A stretch of DNA of 64,000 nucleotides, taken from Prado023 sp963736425 (GTDB lineage: Bacteria > Actinomycetota > Actinomycetes > S36-B12 > CAIYMF01). Where the stretch lies: the NCBI GenBank assembly GCA_963736425.1, contig CAVTOX010000025.1, positions 1 through 64,000 of the forward strand, written 5' to 3'. Shown piece by piece: positions 9,297 to 18,129 of this stretch. Every line of letters starts with the position of its first letter. Position 1 is the stretch's first letter. The position numbers were made by a program, and so were the translations under genes. The notes beneath the pieces are model-generated. The model was given only the letters and a program-made list of their open reading frames with translations. It did no database searches and was not told where the DNA came from.

Positions 9297-9994
9297 GGGT
9301 GAACCTCGAGGGCGTAGCCAACGCCATGGACGGTGCGGACCCGCTGTCCGCCGATCTTCGCCCGCAAGGACTTCACATGGCTGTCCAGGGTGCGCGTGCC
9401 AGCAGCGTCCGACCACCCCCAGACCTCCTGCATGAGTGCATCCCGGCTGCGCACCGTGCCCGGATCGCCGGCCAGTGCCCACAGCAGGTCGAACTCGAGG
9501 GGGGTCAGGTGCACCCCACCACCCTCAACGCTGACGCGCCGGGTCGCGGGATCGATCACCAGATCGGGCAGTTCGATGCGGCTTGCGCCCGAGGCGGCCA
9601 GCGCTGCCGCCCGCTCCACCCGACGCAGCAGGGCCCTGACCCGGGCAACGACCTCGCGCATCGAGAACGGCTTGGTCACGTAGTCGTCGGCACCGACGCC
9701 CAACCCGACCAGCACGTCGGTCTCGTCGGAGCGTGCCGTGAGCATGAGAACCGGCACCGGTCGGATTGCCTGGATGCGCCGGCACACCTCAAGGCCGTCG
9801 AACCCAGGCAGCATCACATCCAGCACGACCAGATCGGGCGAGTGCTGCCCGAATGCCGCGACCGCGCCGGGCCCGTCGAACGCCTGGGCGACTGTGAACC
9901 CCTCAGCGCGCAACCGGTCAGTGACGGCCTGGTTGATCGTCGGCTCGTCCTCGACGACGAGGATCCGTGCGGAGTCGCCGGTCGATGAGCTCAT
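9293..9994 (-). CDS. OmpR/PhoB-family response regulator
   Basis: This is a DNA-binding response regulator of 233 residues. The receiver domain has the acidic pair (VVEDE), the phosphoacceptor Asp59 in VVLDVMLPG, Thr86 and Lys108 (TKPF). The C-terminal winged helix (LTPLEFDLLWAL to RTVHGVGYALE) is of the OmpR/PhoB type. It is the first gene of a two-gene operon and its stop overlaps the start of the histidine kinase, so the two make a cognate pair. The signal sensed is unknown; the kinase's membrane half suggests an envelope signal (inference). The ATG at 9994 gives a normal short N-terminus. Confidence 0.92.
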   Translation of the reverse strand: MSSSTGDSARILVVEDEPTINQAVTDRLRAEGFTVAQAFDGPGAVAAFGQHSPDLVVLDVMLPGFDGLEVCRRIQAIRPVPVLMLTARSDETDVLVGLGVGADDYVTKPFSMREVVARVRALLRRVERAAALAASGASRIELPDLVIDPATRRVSVEGGGVHLTPLEFDLLWALAGDPGTVRSRDALMQEVWGWSDAAGTRTLDSHVKSLRAKIGGQRVRTVHGVGYALEVHP

Positions 9995-10357
9995 GCCACG
10001 AGCGTAGGTGAGCGCTGCCGCAGGTCCCGGGGCCGACGTGTGGAGATCCCGTGACGATCTGCTGATGATCCCCAATGGGCCGGTGGTAACCCAGCAGGGG
10101 CACCGGGAGTCCACCACCCTGGCTTGGGCGGGAATGGCGATGGCGTAGGCGATCCCGGGAACCTGGGCTGTCTTTCGGCCTCGGCGATCTCTGATAGGTC
10201 GTCCGGGCTCGTTTCGCTCGCGAGACCGTAGGCGGTGACCGCACTCGGCGGGCGGATCGAGCCGGCCTTCAGGTCAGGTCCCGCCGAACAGGTGGACGGT
10301 CCGGGTGGGGGAGGCGACCCCGACCTGGCCTCGACGCAGTTCACCGGGCGGACGCTC
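9995..10357. other. intergenic region upstream of the two-component operon
   Basis: No protein-coding frame is convincing here. The region must hold the promoter for the response-regulator operon on the minus strand and the end of the transcarboxylase operon. Copy 2 of the dispersed repeat sits in the middle. No strong terminator hairpin was found after the 1.3S gene. Confidence 0.55.
10100..10159 (+). repeat. dispersed repeat, copy 2 (diverged)
   Basis: The core is recognisable as GGGAGTCCACCACCCTGG, then GGCGGGAATGG and GGCGATCCCGGG. The leading GCGCGGTAT of other copies is replaced by GCACCG. The stem has two mismatches, so this copy is the most degenerate. Confidence 0.65.
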
Positions 10358-10741
10358 CTACGCTTGCTGCCCCGTCGCCCCGATCTGGACCAGCACCTGC
10401 CCGCCGACCACCGCGTCGCCCACGGCCACGAGCACCGCATCCACGGTGCCTGCGCTGGGGGCGGTGATCTCGGTCTCCATCTTCATGGCCTCGAGGAGGA
10501 CCAGCACGTCACCGGCTGCGATCTCCTGTCCCTGCCTGACCAGAACCTTGACCACCGAGCCCGCCAGCGGGGCGGTGATCCCGTCCCCACCGTTGGACTG
10601 TGGAGCGGCCGCGGGAGTCGCCGCGTGTTGGGGGACGAACCCGCTTCCCATGAAGATCGCGCCCAGAGGCGGTCGGGTGTCCTCCTCGACCTCGACCTCC
10701 ACCTCGTAGACAACGCCATCGACTGTCACCTTGAGCAGCAT
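10358..10741 (-). CDS. transcarboxylase 1.3S biotin carrier subunit
   Basis: This is the biotinyl carrier protein of methylmalonyl-CoA:pyruvate carboxyltransferase, which shuttles CO2 between the 12S and 5S subunits. The 127-residue protein has an N-terminal strand region (MLLKVTVDGVVYEVEVEVEE), an Ala/Pro linker, and a C-terminal biotinyl domain with the biotinylation motif EAMKMET near residue 88. Length and layout match the 1.3S subunit of propionibacteria. It is the last gene of the operon, five bases after the 90-residue gene. A carrier for another acyl-CoA carboxylase or a decarboxylase is possible, but the linked 12S and 5S genes favour transcarboxylase. Confidence 0.88.
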   Translation of the reverse strand: MLLKVTVDGVVYEVEVEVEEDTRPPLGAIFMGSGFVPQHAATPAAAPQSNGGDGITAPLAGSVVKVLVRQGQEIAAGDVLVLLEAMKMETEITAPSAGTVDAVLVAVGDAVVGGQVLVQIGATGQQA

Positions 10742-10745
10742 GACC

Positions 10746-11018
10746 TCACCTCACCCCATGAATGACGTTGCGCCGTTGGACCGCGTCCCGGCCCTGCTGC
10801 GCCCAGGTCTGGCTGGTTCGGTAGTGGACCTGCGTCAACCGCGCGCGGTGCCCGAGGAAGGCCGCGACCGCGGCCGAGATCGCGATCACGACGTCCTCGG
10901 GCACCTCCGGGCGCGGTAGTTCGGCGCGCACGGCGGCCAACTCGGCCTCGAGTGACTCCACGCGTGCGGTCAACGCGTTCACCGAGGCCAGCAGGTCGGC
11001 GACTGTGGGCTGGCTCAT
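10746..11018 (-). CDS. small protein of the transcarboxylase operon
   Basis: This is a 90-residue protein. The N-terminal half is a predicted coiled coil (VADLLASVNALTARVESLEAELAAVRAEL) and the C-terminal half is a short basic region (GHRARLTQVHYRTSQTWAQQGR). Its start overlaps the 12S stop as ATGA, and it is followed directly by the biotin carrier. Small proteins at this position occur in other transcarboxylase or propionyl-CoA carboxylase operons. An assembly role for the complex is likely but is inferred from position only. Confidence 0.75.
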   Translation of the reverse strand: MSQPTVADLLASVNALTARVESLEAELAAVRAELPRPEVPEDVVIAISAAVAAFLGHRARLTQVHYRTSQTWAQQGRDAVQRRNVIHGVR

Positions 11019-12571
11019 GTCGGGCCCAGGCCGTGCTTCTTGGCGGGGCGGATGTCTCGTTTGGCGATGAGCATCTCCAGGGCCCGGGCGACCTGCTCAC
11101 GGGTGCGTGCCGGGTCGATGATGTCGTCGACGAGGCCCCGGGACGCCGCGACGTAGGGCGTGGAGAAGGTGGAGCGGTACTCCTCGATCAGTTCCTGGCG
11201 CTTGGCCGCAGGGTCCTCGGCCGCCGCGATCTCGCGCTTGAACACGATCTCGGCGGCCCCCTCGGCCCCCATCACCGCAATCTCGGCGGTGGGCCAGGCG
11301 AAGACCCGGTCGGCGCCGAGGTCCTTCGAGCACATCGCGACGTAGGCACCGCCGTAGGCCTTGCGCAGCACGACGGTCACCTTCGGCACGGTGGCCGCGG
11401 AGTAGGCGTACAGCAGCTTCGCGCCGTGCCGGATGATCCCGTTGTGCTCCTGGGCCACGCCCGGGAGGAACCCCGGCACGTCGACCAGGGTCAGCAGCGG
11501 GATGTTGAAGGCGTTGCAGAAGCGCACGAACACGGAGGCCTTGTCGGAGGCGTTGATGTCCAGCACGCCGGAGTAGACCATCGGCTGGTTGGCCACGATT
11601 CCCACCGTCCGCCCAGTGATCCGGGCGAACCCGACGACGATGTTCGGGGCGTATCCGGCCCGGACCTCCAAGAAGTCCGACCAGTCGACGATGCGCGCGA
11701 TCACCTCACGCACGTCGTAGCCCTTCTTGCCCTTGACCGGGACGATTTCGGCGAGCTTCGGATCCGGCTCTACCAGGTGGTTGGGATCCACGACGGGCGG
11801 GTCCTCGGTGTTGTTCTGGGGCAGGAAGCTCAGCAGCTTCTGTGCCACCAGGATCGCCTGCTGGTCGTCGTCGACGACGAAGTGCGTCACCCCGGAGCGG
11901 GTCATGTGCGAATCCGCACCGCCGAGGTCCTCGGCGGTGACCTGTTCCCCGGTCACCTGGGCGATCACACTCGGTCCGGTGATGAACATCGTGGACTGGC
12001 GCGTCTGGATGATGAAGTCGGTGAGGGCCGGTGAGTAGGCCGCACCGCCGGCGCACGGCCCGGCGATGATCGAGATCTGCGGGACGACCCCGGAGAGCAG
12101 CACGTTGTTGTAGAACACCTGCCCGTAGCCTGACAGCGAACCGATCCCCTCCTGGACCCGCGCCCCACCGGAGTCGTTGATGAAGACGAACGGCGTGCCG
12201 GTCTTCAGGCTCGCCTGCATCATCGCCACGACCTTCTGGGAGTGCACCTCGCCCGCGCTGCCACCGGCCACCGTGAAGTCCTGGGACGCCACGTGCACGG
12301 GCCGGCCGAAGACCGCCCCCTCCCCAGTGACCACACCGTCGGCGGGCAGATCGGCGTCGGCCAGGCCGAAGTAGGTCGACCGGTGACGGGCGAACATGCC
12401 GGTCTCCTGGAACGTGCCCTGATCGAGCAGCGCATCGATCCGCTCACGTGCGCTGAGCTTGCCCTGGGCCCGCTGCTTGTCCTGCCGCTCGGCGCCGCCA
12501 CCCAGCTCGATGACGGCCCGCCGCTCCCGGAGCTCGGCCGTGAGCTCGTCCATGGAAGGTTGCTTCGGCAT
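11015..12571 (-). CDS. mmdA: transcarboxylase 12S subunit (methylmalonyl-CoA carboxyltransferase)
   Basis: This is the carboxyltransferase beta-type subunit that moves a carboxyl group between methylmalonyl-CoA and biotin. The 518-residue protein has the two crotonase-like halves of the family: the N-terminal half with SGGARVQEG and GPCAGGAAYSPALTDF, and the C-terminal half with VDVPGFLPG and KAYGGAYVAM. The start at 12571 gives the usual N-terminus with a basic LSARERIDALLD helix. It follows the 5S gene by ten bases and overlaps the 90-residue gene by four. The adjacent 5S gene distinguishes it from the propionyl-CoA carboxylase beta subunit, which shares this fold. Confidence 0.9.
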   Translation of the reverse strand: MPKQPSMDELTAELRERRAVIELGGGAERQDKQRAQGKLSARERIDALLDQGTFQETGMFARHRSTYFGLADADLPADGVVTGEGAVFGRPVHVASQDFTVAGGSAGEVHSQKVVAMMQASLKTGTPFVFINDSGGARVQEGIGSLSGYGQVFYNNVLLSGVVPQISIIAGPCAGGAAYSPALTDFIIQTRQSTMFITGPSVIAQVTGEQVTAEDLGGADSHMTRSGVTHFVVDDDQQAILVAQKLLSFLPQNNTEDPPVVDPNHLVEPDPKLAEIVPVKGKKGYDVREVIARIVDWSDFLEVRAGYAPNIVVGFARITGRTVGIVANQPMVYSGVLDINASDKASVFVRFCNAFNIPLLTLVDVPGFLPGVAQEHNGIIRHGAKLLYAYSAATVPKVTVVLRKAYGGAYVAMCSKDLGADRVFAWPTAEIAVMGAEGAAEIVFKREIAAAEDPAAKRQELIEEYRSTFSTPYVAASRGLVDDIIDPARTREQVARALEMLIAKRDIRPAKKHGLGPT

Positions 12572-12581
12572 CGTGGGCGCC

Positions 12582-14120
12582 TCAGGCTCTCTCGACGGTG
12601 ACGTGGTGCTGGGCGCCGTCCAGGGTGACGGCGTACTTGATCGGCCCCTTGACCGGTCCCTTCCCGGTCGACTCGGACTGCTCGCTGGCTGCCACCTCGG
12701 CCTGATCGAGGCCGACATTCTGCGGGCCCTCGGGGCGGTTCGCGAAGAACACGGGAGCCACTCCCGGGAACATCGCGTAGGTCAGGATGTCCTCGTCGGT
12801 GCCGTCGGCCCCTTCAAGGGCGTTGGCCTCCTGGGTGAGCAGGTCCCACTCGGGCTGCAGGAGATCGGCTGGCCGCACGGTGATGGGCTCCTTCTTCGTC
12901 TGGGCCCGGGCCGCCTCGACGATCCCGGGATCCCGCTGACCCAAGGTGGCGCCGTAGTAGCCCAGCATCAGGTCGGCGAACTCGGCGGTGAGCACCTTGT
13001 AGGGGCCCATCAGCACGTTGAACACGGCCTGGGTGCCCACGATCTGCGACGACGGGGTGACCAGCGGGGGGTAGCCGGCCACCTCACGCACCCTCGGCAC
13101 CTCCTCGAGGACCTCCTTGAGCCGGTCGCCGGCGCCCTGCTGGCGCAGCTGGCTCTCCATGTTGGAGATCATCCCGCCCGGGATCTGGCTCTTGAAGATC
13201 TCGGTCTCCACCCCGGTGATAGTCGACATGAACTGCGTGTAGCGCGGACGAACCTTGGCGAAGTGGTCCTTGATCCGCAGCAGCCGGGCGTCGTCAAGGT
13301 TGGTCGTGTACGGAGTTCCGGACAGCATCTCGACCAGCGACTCGGTCGGGTTGTGCCCGGGGCCCAGGGAGAGCGAGGAGATCGCGGTGTCGACCACATC
13401 GGCGCCAGCCTCGATGGCCTTCATCAGGCTGACCAGGGTGACCCCCGTCGTCGCGTGGCAGTGGACATGAATGCGCACGTCCTGCCCGAGGTCGTCCTTG
13501 ATGGCCTTGACGATGTCGTAGGCCGGCTGCGGCTTGAGCAGAGCCGCCATGTCCTTGATGCACAGCGAGTCGCAGCCCAGATCCATCAGGTCCCGCGCCA
13601 TCTGGACATATCCCTCGACCGTGTGCAGCGGGCTCTCGGTGTAACAGATGGTGCCCTGCGCGTGCTTGTCGACCCGGCGGACCGCCGCGATCGCGTGCCG
13701 CACGTTCCGGACATCGTTGAGCGCATCGAACACCCGGTAGACGTCCATACCGTTCTCCGCGGACTTCTCCACGAACCGGTCGACGACGCCGTCCTCGTAG
13801 TGCCGGTAGCCCAGCAGGTTCTGCCCGCGCAACAGCATCTGCAGCCGGCTGTTGGGCATGAGCTCCCGGAACGTGCGCAGTCGCTCCCAGGGGTCCTCAT
13901 TGAGGAACCGGATGCACGCGTCGTACGTGGCGCCGCCCCAGCACTCCACCGACCAGTAGCCCGCTGCGTCGATGTCAGCACACGCATCGACCATGTCCTC
14001 AAGTGCCATCCGCGTGGCCATCAGGCTCTGATGGGCATCCCGCAGGACCAGCTCCGTGACCCCAACCTCCCGGCGAACCGGCGATGCTGTGGGCGCTTCC
14101 CCTTCGGCGTGCACCGTCAT
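12582..14120 (-). CDS. transcarboxylase 5S subunit (pyruvate carboxyltransferase)
   Basis: This metal-dependent subunit passes the biotin-bound carboxyl group to pyruvate, making oxaloacetate. The 512-residue protein carries the HMGL-like TIM barrel with LRDAHQSLMATRM (metal and substrate residues), the CIKDMAALL segment with the lysine carbamylated in the family, and the HVHCHATTG metal-binding histidines. The conserved carboxylase region follows (IPGGMISNMESQL). It is the first gene of the operon and the promoter should lie between it and glgB. With 12S and 1.3S it makes the Wood-Werkman transcarboxylase that links the propionate and succinate pathways without ATP. A pyruvate carboxylase or oxaloacetate decarboxylase subunit is the main alternative. 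Confidence 0.9.
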   Translation of the reverse strand: MTVHAEGEAPTASPVRREVGVTELVLRDAHQSLMATRMALEDMVDACADIDAAGYWSVECWGGATYDACIRFLNEDPWERLRTFRELMPNSRLQMLLRGQNLLGYRHYEDGVVDRFVEKSAENGMDVYRVFDALNDVRNVRHAIAAVRRVDKHAQGTICYTESPLHTVEGYVQMARDLMDLGCDSLCIKDMAALLKPQPAYDIVKAIKDDLGQDVRIHVHCHATTGVTLVSLMKAIEAGADVVDTAISSLSLGPGHNPTESLVEMLSGTPYTTNLDDARLLRIKDHFAKVRPRYTQFMSTITGVETEIFKSQIPGGMISNMESQLRQQGAGDRLKEVLEEVPRVREVAGYPPLVTPSSQIVGTQAVFNVLMGPYKVLTAEFADLMLGYYGATLGQRDPGIVEAARAQTKKEPITVRPADLLQPEWDLLTQEANALEGADGTDEDILTYAMFPGVAPVFFANRPEGPQNVGLDQAEVAASEQSESTGKGPVKGPIKYAVTLDGAQHHVTVERA

Positions 14121-14292
14121 GGGCCTCAGCCTTTCACCTGCTGCACCACCCTCGGAAGACCGGGGTCGAACCCGGCCGGGAGACAAGGCCCGCGTACCCC
14201 GGGAACTCCGTGACCGCCTCGTCGAACAGGCCCACCTTCAGTGGGCAGGGAGTCGTCGGCTGTCGCGTGTCGATGGGCTATGCGCTTGGGTG

Positions 14293-16294
14293 TTACGTCC
14301 GGTGGCCCTTCGCCTTCGCCTTCGCCTTCGGGGCGTCAACGGGCTTGCCGGGCTTCTTCTCCTGTTTCTTGGTCTTCTTCTTCTGGGGCGGTTCGGTGGT
14401 CTCAGGTTCGTATCGGAGGAACACGGCTCCGAGGGGTGGGATCACGATCGTGGCGCTGGCTGGGAAGCCGTGGTACTCCTCGGCCTGCGCGGTGATCTGG
14501 CCGTTGTTCCCGTGTGCCCCGTGCCGTCGTAGATGGCGAGGTCGGAGTTGAAGAACTCGGTCCAGGTTCCGGACTCGGGCAGGCCGACTCGGTGCTGGGT
14601 CCACGGTTCGGAGGCGAAGTTGACCGCGACCGCGATCTGTTGGCCCGCGCCGTCGAAGCGCAACCAGGAGAAAGTGTTGCCGCCGGCGTCGTCGCCGTCG
14701 ATCCACCGGAAGCCCTCGGGGCTGGTGTCGAGCTTCCACAGGGCGGGGTGCGCCCGGTAGACCTCGTTGAGGTCCTGGAACATCCGCTGCAGGCCGTGGT
14801 GGCCCTCGAGGTCGGCGACCCACCATTCCAGGCTGTCGTCCTCGGACCACTCCGGGCGTTGCCCGAACTCGCACCCCATGAAGACCAGCTGCTTGCCGGG
14901 GAAGGCCCACATGAAGGAGTAGAACGCGCGCAGGGTGGCGAACTGGCGCCAGGGGTCCTGGGGGACCTTGTTGATCATCGAGCCCTTGCCGTGGACGACC
15001 TCGTCGTGGCTGATCGGCAGGATGAAGTTCTCCGTGTACTGGTAGATCATCGCGAACGTCATCTCGTGGTGGTGGTACTGGCGGTGGATCGGCTCCAGTG
15101 CCAAGTAGCCCAGGGAGTCGTTCATCCAGCCCATGTTCCACTTGAAGCCGAACCCGAGGCCCCCGTGGTCCACCGGGCTTGGTGACGCCCGGTGAAGGCG
15201 GTGGACTCCTCGGCGATCATGACCACCCCGGGTACCCGCTCGTAGAGGTGCCGGTTGACGTAGCGCAGGAAGTCGATGGCCTCCAGGTTGTGGTTGCCGC
15301 CGTACTCGTTGGGGATCCACTGGCCGTCCTCGCGGCCGTAGTCGAGGTACACCATGGACGCGACCGCGTCGACGCGCAGGGCGTCGAAGTGGAACTGCTG
15401 GACCCAGTACAGGGCGTTGGAGACCAGGAACGACTTCACCTCGTTGCGCCCGTAGTTGAAGATGTAGGTGCCCCACTCCTTGTGCTCACCCTGGCGCGGG
15501 TCGGCATGCTCGTAGAGCGCCGTGCCGTCGAAGCGGCCCAACGCCCAGTCGTCCTTGGGGAAGTGGCCGGGGACCCAGTCCAGGATCACCCCGATCCCGG
15601 CCTGGTGCAGCCGGTCGACCAGGTGGCGCAGCTCGTCGGGGCGACCCAGGCGTGACATCGGGGCGAAGTAGTTGGTGACCTGGTAGCCCCACGAGGCCTC
15701 GAGAGGGTGTTCGGAGACCGGCATGAGCTCGACGTGCGTGAAGCCCATCCGGGTCACGTACTCCACGAGCTCCTCAGCCAGGTCCAGGTAGGTGCGTCCC
15801 TTGCGCCACGAGCTCAGATGCACCTCGTAGATCGAGGCCGGGGACTCGTGCGGCACATGCGCGGCGCGCCGGGTCATCCACTGGTCATCGCCCCAGACGT
15901 ACCTGCTCTCGTACACGATCGAGGCGTTCGACGGGGCCCGTTCAGCGAACCGGGCCATCGGGTCGACCTTCTCGTGCCACACATCGTCGGCGCCCAGGAC
16001 GTTGTACTTGTACAGGGTGCCCTCCCCGACCCCTTCGACGAACAGCGCCCACACCCCAGACCCCGGGACCAGCGACATGGCGTCCCCGGTCCACCCGTTG
16101 AAGTCAGCGTTCACCCGGACCGCTCGCGCGTTCGGCGCCCACACCGCGAACCGGGTGCCCCGTACCTCGCCCCGCTCGTCGTCGGTCACCGTGACCACAT
16201 GCGACCCCAGGCGTCGCCAGCACTCCGTGTCGCCACCGTCGTGGAACCCCTCAAGATCCCAACCAGTCAAACCACCTGCCATGTCATGGGCCAT
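14293..16294 (-). CDS. glgB: 1,4-alpha-glucan branching enzyme GlgB (frame broken twice)
   Basis: This GH13 enzyme makes alpha-1,6 branches in glycogen. The first frame covers the CBM48-like N-terminal domain (FAVWAPNARAVRVNADFNGW) and the start of the barrel with the nucleophile in DALRVDAVASMVYLDY. The frame then shifts near 15178-15190, where two extra C residues would restore the usual AFTGVTKPVDHGG reading. The second frame holds the acid/base region and LPISHDEVVHGKGSM and runs on to AIYDG. A second shift near 14515 gives the C-terminal strand region and a basic Lys/Ala tail. The restored product is about 667 residues, normal for GlgB apart from the tail. The start at 16294 follows GAGAGGAAG. 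The breaks may be sequencing errors. Confidence 0.85.
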
Positions 16295-16432
16295 GGGTGC
16301 TTCCTCTCTGGCTCAACTGAGCGGTGTCACCTGACTGGGGGACTGCCGTGGTGGCTGCTCACCTCGATTCTTCACCGAGGTGTCCGCATCGTGCGCCCCG
16401 GGGCGCTCCTTGCGACGAGGAAGCCGACCAGC

Positions 16433-16465
16433 ACCTGACCCGCCGGTGCGGGTCTCGCGTCAGGT
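16433..16465 (-). terminator. hairpin terminator after dodecin gene
   Basis: Nested inverted repeats lie 22 bases beyond the dodecin stop. The outer arms are ACCTGAC/GTCAGGT, and the inner perfect hairpin is ACCCGC-CGGT-GCGGGT. They would end the dodecin transcript before the divergent glgB promoter region. Confidence 0.5.
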
Positions 16466-16486
16466 CACCGGGTGAACGGCGGCGAG

Positions 16487-16690
16487 TCAGTCTGCTTGGT
16501 ACTTGAAGGACACGCTGAGCTTCGTGCGGAAGATCACTTCGCCACCAGCGAGGTCAATGTCCTGCTCGACCACCTCGGCCACCCGCAGATCCCGAAGGGT
16601 CTCCTTCGCGGTGTTCACAGCCACGACTGCTGCGTCCTCCCACGACGTGGTGCTGGTACCGACGATCTCCACGACCTTGTACACGCTCAC
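16487..16690 (-). CDS. dodecin family protein
   Basis: This is a small flavin-binding storage or buffering protein that forms hollow dodecamers. The 67-residue sequence matches dodecin over its whole length: VYKVVEIVGTSTTSWEDAAVVAV at the N-terminus and the strand pair VEQDIDLAGGEVIFRTKLSVSFKY. A GTG at 16690 was chosen because GAGGAGG lies at good spacing and it gives the family length; an upstream ATG would add eleven atypical residues. It is a single-gene unit between glgB and the glycosyltransferase. Confidence 0.92.
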   Translation of the reverse strand: MSVYKVVEIVGTSTTSWEDAAVVAVNTAKETLRDLRVAEVVEQDIDLAGGEVIFRTKLSVSFKYQAD

Positions 16691-16798
16691 GGTGTGCCTC
16701 CTCGATTTGATTGGCCTGTCCATCGTGTCACCAGCACGACCCGATGACCAGACCTCCCGACCAACCCAACCTCAGCCCCGAAGTCCGGGTCGTGGGCG

Positions 16799-16836
16799 CA
16801 CGTCCCGACCGTGGAGCAGTTGCGCGAGATGGTCGG
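16799..16836 (+). pseudogene. relic of the HBHA-like gene
   Basis: Thirty-eight bases here are identical at 36 positions to 55251-55288, inside the HBHA-like gene, and encode the same peptide HVPTVEQLREMVG. The similarity stops abruptly on both sides, with no start codon or long frame. A hairpin (CCCGAC/GTCGGG) about 50 bases downstream resembles the terminator of the intact gene. It is best read as a remnant of a second HBHA-like locus. Confidence 0.55.
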
Positions 16837-16863
16837 CTGCCCGCGGACAGCGGGACACCCGCA

Positions 16864-16942
16864 CGGGCCACGCGATCCGTACGTGGCCCGACTGCACGGT
16901 CGGGTCCCCTATGGGCCTCCCGGGGTCACCGCCGGGAGGCCC
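16864..16942 (-). terminator. tandem hairpins at the end of the GT4 gene
   Basis: Three perfect inverted repeats follow each other. CGGGCCACG pairs with CGTGGCCCG (16864-16890). CCCGAC pairs with GTCGGG and overlaps the first. GGGCCTCCCGG pairs with CCGGGAGGCCC around an eight-base loop (16913-16942). The last lies 35 bases beyond the glycosyltransferase stop and is a strong terminator candidate for the minus strand. Confidence 0.6.
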
Positions 16943-16976
16943 GGGCCGGACACCGTGAGCATCGTGCTGGGCGTTG

Positions 16977-17990
16977 TCATCGGGCAAGCAGACGCTCGTA
17001 GAGGTTGAGGTGGTCGCGCACCATGCGGTCTGCCGAGAACCGGGTTTCGACCGCGTTCCGGCAGTCGGCTCGGTCGAGTTCTCCGACTCGCTCGATCGCG
17101 GCTATGAGTTCGGCGTCGGAGTCGCAGACGAACCCGGTGGTTCCATCGTCGATGATCTCTGGTGCTGCACCCCACGGAAGCGTGAGGACGGGTGTGCCGC
17201 AGGCCAGGGACTCGATCATCACGAGACCGAAGGGTTCGGGCCATCGGATTGGGTTGAGCAGCGCACGTGCCGACCCGAGCAACTCCAGCTTCTGCTCCAT
17301 CCCCACTTCGCCTACGTAGCGCACCGAGGAGTCGAGCAGGGGCTCGACCTGGGTGTGGAAGTAGTCGACCTCCAAGGGCTCGCGCATCTTGGCTGCGAGG
17401 ACGAGCTCGACGCCGGCCTCATGTGCCGCGAGCGCCGCCTCCCGGGCCCCTTTGTCCGGGGAGAACCGGCCCAGGAAGAGCAGGAAGTCGCCATCGCCTG
17501 CGCCGACAGGGAAGTCATCGGGTCGCACGCCGTGATGGATGACCGCGGACACCGGCACGGTGCTGCGTGAGGCGTGGTCGTGGGAGATCGCGATGACCGC
17601 CACCGGGGGGACAATCCTCGAGTAGATCTCGTTGACCTCGGTTGAGAACACCCCGTGGTTGGTCGTGACGACCTGGCCGCGGCACCGGCCCTGCGCATAC
17701 ACCGGCCCGAGCATCGTGTGGTCGTGGATGATGTCGAAGTCCGCGACCTCGTCGTAGGCGTGGATCACGTGGTGCAGCTCGATCATCGACTGCCCCAACA
17801 GGTCCAGGTCCGACCTTGCGCGGACCCAGGCCCGGGGCACCGGGCAGGTGCTGTCCCCGGTCGTGTACAGCAGCACGTCGTGCCCTGCCTTCAGGAACCC
17901 GGTGGCCAGCCGGTCGACGACGCCCTCGCTGCCGCCGTAGGCGGGCGGGGGTACCGGCAACCAGGGTGCTGCGACAAGGGCGATGCGCAT
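16977..17990 (-). CDS. GT4-family glycosyltransferase
   Basis: This is a retaining glycosyltransferase of family GT4 (GT-B fold), 337 residues, cytosolic and probably peripheral to the membrane. The N-terminus is MRIALVAAPWLPVPPPAYGGSE with the glycine-rich acceptor loop. The C-terminal domain has FLGRFSPDKG and the nucleotide-sugar signature EPFGLVMIESLACGTPVL (Glu-x7-Glu). It has no obvious signal or transmembrane segment. It is divergent from the HAD-GH65 gene and near glgB, so a role in alpha-glucan or trehalose-linked sugar metabolism is plausible. Many GT4 enzymes act in cell-wall glycolipid synthesis instead, so the substrate is open. Confidence 0.88.
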   Translation of the reverse strand: MRIALVAAPWLPVPPPAYGGSEGVVDRLATGFLKAGHDVLLYTTGDSTCPVPRAWVRARSDLDLLGQSMIELHHVIHAYDEVADFDIIHDHTMLGPVYAQGRCRGQVVTTNHGVFSTEVNEIYSRIVPPVAVIAISHDHASRSTVPVSAVIHHGVRPDDFPVGAGDGDFLLFLGRFSPDKGAREAALAAHEAGVELVLAAKMREPLEVDYFHTQVEPLLDSSVRYVGEVGMEQKLELLGSARALLNPIRWPEPFGLVMIESLACGTPVLTLPWGAAPEIIDDGTTGFVCDSDAELIAAIERVGELDRADCRNAVETRFSADRMVRDHLNLYERLLAR

Positions 17991-18129
17991 CGTTCGACCC
18001 TCTGGCGGCGGCTGTCGTCGTCCCGTGTCGGAGATGGCCGATCGTGGCGTCCGCTACCGTCTCGGTTGTAGCATGCGCGTAGCCCACGGGGGTAGGGGCT
18101 TCCGTTCCTCCTGGTGGAGGGGTGCCAGC

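Noticed and set aside
7302..9302. A 666-codon plus-strand frame across the kinase-DUF4173 gene
   Set aside because: It mirrors the minus-strand kinase, has shadow-type composition and no recognisable motif.
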